A stretch of DNA of 5,691 nucleotides from Candidatus Methanogasteraceae archaeon UBA261 (GTDB lineage Archaea > Halobacteriota > Methanosarcinia > Methanosarcinales > Methanogasteraceae). The notes beneath the pieces were generated by a model. It saw only the letters and a program-made list of their open reading frames with translations, searched no databases and was not told the origin of the DNA. The stretch covers positions 1 through 5,691 of the forward strand of contig DAWR01000093.1 of assembly GCA_002506015.1 (NCBI GenBank). The letters run 5' to 3'. This document shows positions 5,302 through 5,691 of the stretch, piece by piece (within the stretch, counting starts at the first letter, position 1; each line of letters begins with the position of its first letter). Both the position numbers and the translations under genes were made by a program.

Positions 5302-5310
5302 CTTTATATT
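5302..5310 (+). promoter_or_regulatory. Box A (TATA) element with no annotated gene
   Basis: CTTTATATT matches the archaeal box A well and resembles the CTTTATATG of the HisA-like gene. The expected start of transcription is about 5330-5334, which leaves the ATG at 5324 outside the transcript. The likely product is therefore the structured RNA downstream or a short message from ATG 5431 or 5445. Confidence 0.5.
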
Positions 5311-5330
5311 GGTGCGGCGTCATAATGATT

Positions 5331-5412
5331 ATTACCACGTACTCTTTTAACAATCCGTTCGCGTGGCGTGGCTTCCAGGCGTGCAGCCCTCCTACACCGG
5401 GGCTGTGCGCTT
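5331..5412 (+). ncRNA. Candidate structured small RNA or leader
   Basis: Downstream of the box A, 5377-5389 pairs with 5400-5412 in an uninterrupted 13-bp stem (ten Watson-Crick and three G-U pairs) around the 10-base loop TCCTACACCG. Before it, CCACG (5335-5339) can pair with CGTGG (5362-5366). G-U pairs break symmetry at DNA level, so the element suits RNA better than a DNA operator. I do not recognise a known class: no clear C/D boxes, H/ACA kink-turn or tRNA shape. The 3' end is unknown and could reach the T-rich tract near 5553-5605. A long 5' leader to the short frames at 5431 or 5445 is the alternative. Confidence 0.3.
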
Positions 5413-5444
5413 TCATACACCAATTTTGACATGAGCAACGGCGT

Positions 5445-5552
5445 ATGGTGCCGATTGCAGCAAAAGGTAGGGGGCATTTCACCAACTTCACGACTTTTGG
5501 TTTTGGAGAACTGCAAATGCGCGATAGGGTGGGCACAATAGTTAAACTGTAA
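5445..5552 (+). CDS. Possible 35-residue small protein or gene remnant
   Basis: ATG 5445 reads MVPIAAKGRGHFTNFTTFGF, then GELQMRDRVGTIVKL and stop TAA 5550-5552. The residue mix looks protein-like, but the frame is short, has no ribosome site and is not recognised. An overlapping frame from ATG 5431 (36 residues, stop 5539-5541) is less protein-like. The stretch 5080-5691 holds no longer convincing gene; two leftward open frames there (5198-5536 and 5304-5582) show no motif and odd composition. Confidence 0.2.
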   Translation: MVPIAAKGRGHFTNFTTFGFGELQMRDRVGTIVKL

Positions 5553-5691
5553 TTTTAGCACAGTATATGCCCTATCTGACATTCCGCACGTGTTTTTGTA
5601 AGAAGATCTATTTTTGCAAATGGTGAATAGTGGCTACTGATTGTGATTTTTTGTTTTTGAAGATAATCTATTTATTAAAATACATATTTAT
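5553..5691. other. AT-rich intergenic tail
   Basis: Composition drops sharply to AT-rich sequence with T-runs (TTTTTG at 5593-5598, TATTTTTGC near 5610, GATTTTTTGTTTTTG near 5646-5660). It ends in AAAATACATATTTAT, which could be a TATA region for a gene beyond the right edge. The T-runs could also end rightward transcripts. No gene is visible. Confidence 0.4.
5579..5588 (-). repeat. TGCGGAATGT short repeat, copy 3 of 3 (inverted)
   Basis: ACATTCCGCA on the plus strand is the reverse complement of the core at 4040-4049 and 5102-5111. Together, copies 2 and 3 bracket the gene-poor segment with the possible small RNA. Confidence 0.3.

Noticed and set aside
5324..5431. 35-codon frame beginning MIITTYSFNNPFAW
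   Set aside because: Its ATG lies only about 18 nt from the box A centre, upstream of the expected transcript start, and it overlaps the 13-bp RNA-type stem.
5198..5582. Two overlapping minus-strand frames of 112 and 92 codons
   Set aside because: No recognisable motif, Cys/His/Arg-rich random-like composition, and no box A or ribosome site at a suitable distance.

Overview
The window looks like accessory chromosome of a euryarchaeon, most likely a methanogen or ANME-type relative of the Methanosarcinia. Three things point there. Two genes have archaeal box A (TATA) elements 26-28 nt upstream of an ATG with no Shine-Dalgarno, the pattern of leaderless archaeal transcripts. The HisA-like gene belongs to the archaeal HisA-related family (COG1411/TIGR00734 type). 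A COG1361-type Ig-repeat surface protein is coupled to a FtsX/MacB-type permease, a pairing common in methanogens. Species cannot be fixed from the sequence.

Left part, 1-1230: a gene graveyard. A transposase fragment with a helix-turn-helix runs leftward off the window edge and carries a one-base frameshift. It abuts the 3' remnant of a siderophore/cobalamin-type binding-protein gene, which has its own one-base frameshift near 539. Two bases later a 38-codon membrane or signal N-terminus begins, probably the start of the cognate permease gene, and it stops early. Then come an unrecognised 82-residue reading frame with a probable frameshifted upstream extension, and a 27-codon frame whose stop codon lies inside a repeat.

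Middle part, 1224-4250: a two-gene leftward operon. It encodes an exported three-domain Ig-repeat protein with a C-terminal membrane anchor (3973-2702), then an ABC permease of the MacB/FtsX type (2705-1491) that overlaps it by ATGA. No ATPase gene is present. The operon is bracketed by copies of a composite repeat. The left copy is a 220-bp MITE-like inverted repeat (1224-1443); the right copy is a half-element (4131-4250). Each half joins a 15-bp motif (GTAACTAYTCARGTA) to a CGCAGAG-type motif.

Right part, 4251-5691: a complete HisA/HisF-related gene (4375-5079) with a box A that fixes its start, preceded by a long inverted repeat. After it lie about 600 bp without a convincing protein gene. 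That stretch does hold an operator-like inverted repeat directly upstream of a good box A, followed by a 13-bp G-U-containing stem, so it is a candidate for an unannotated small RNA. The last 140 bp are strongly AT-rich.

The operon's ATPase and any partner of the HisA-like enzyme lie outside the window. I see no rRNA, tRNA or CRISPR array and no complete defence or metabolic system. The repeat family and the possible small RNA are the features most likely to be undescribed.
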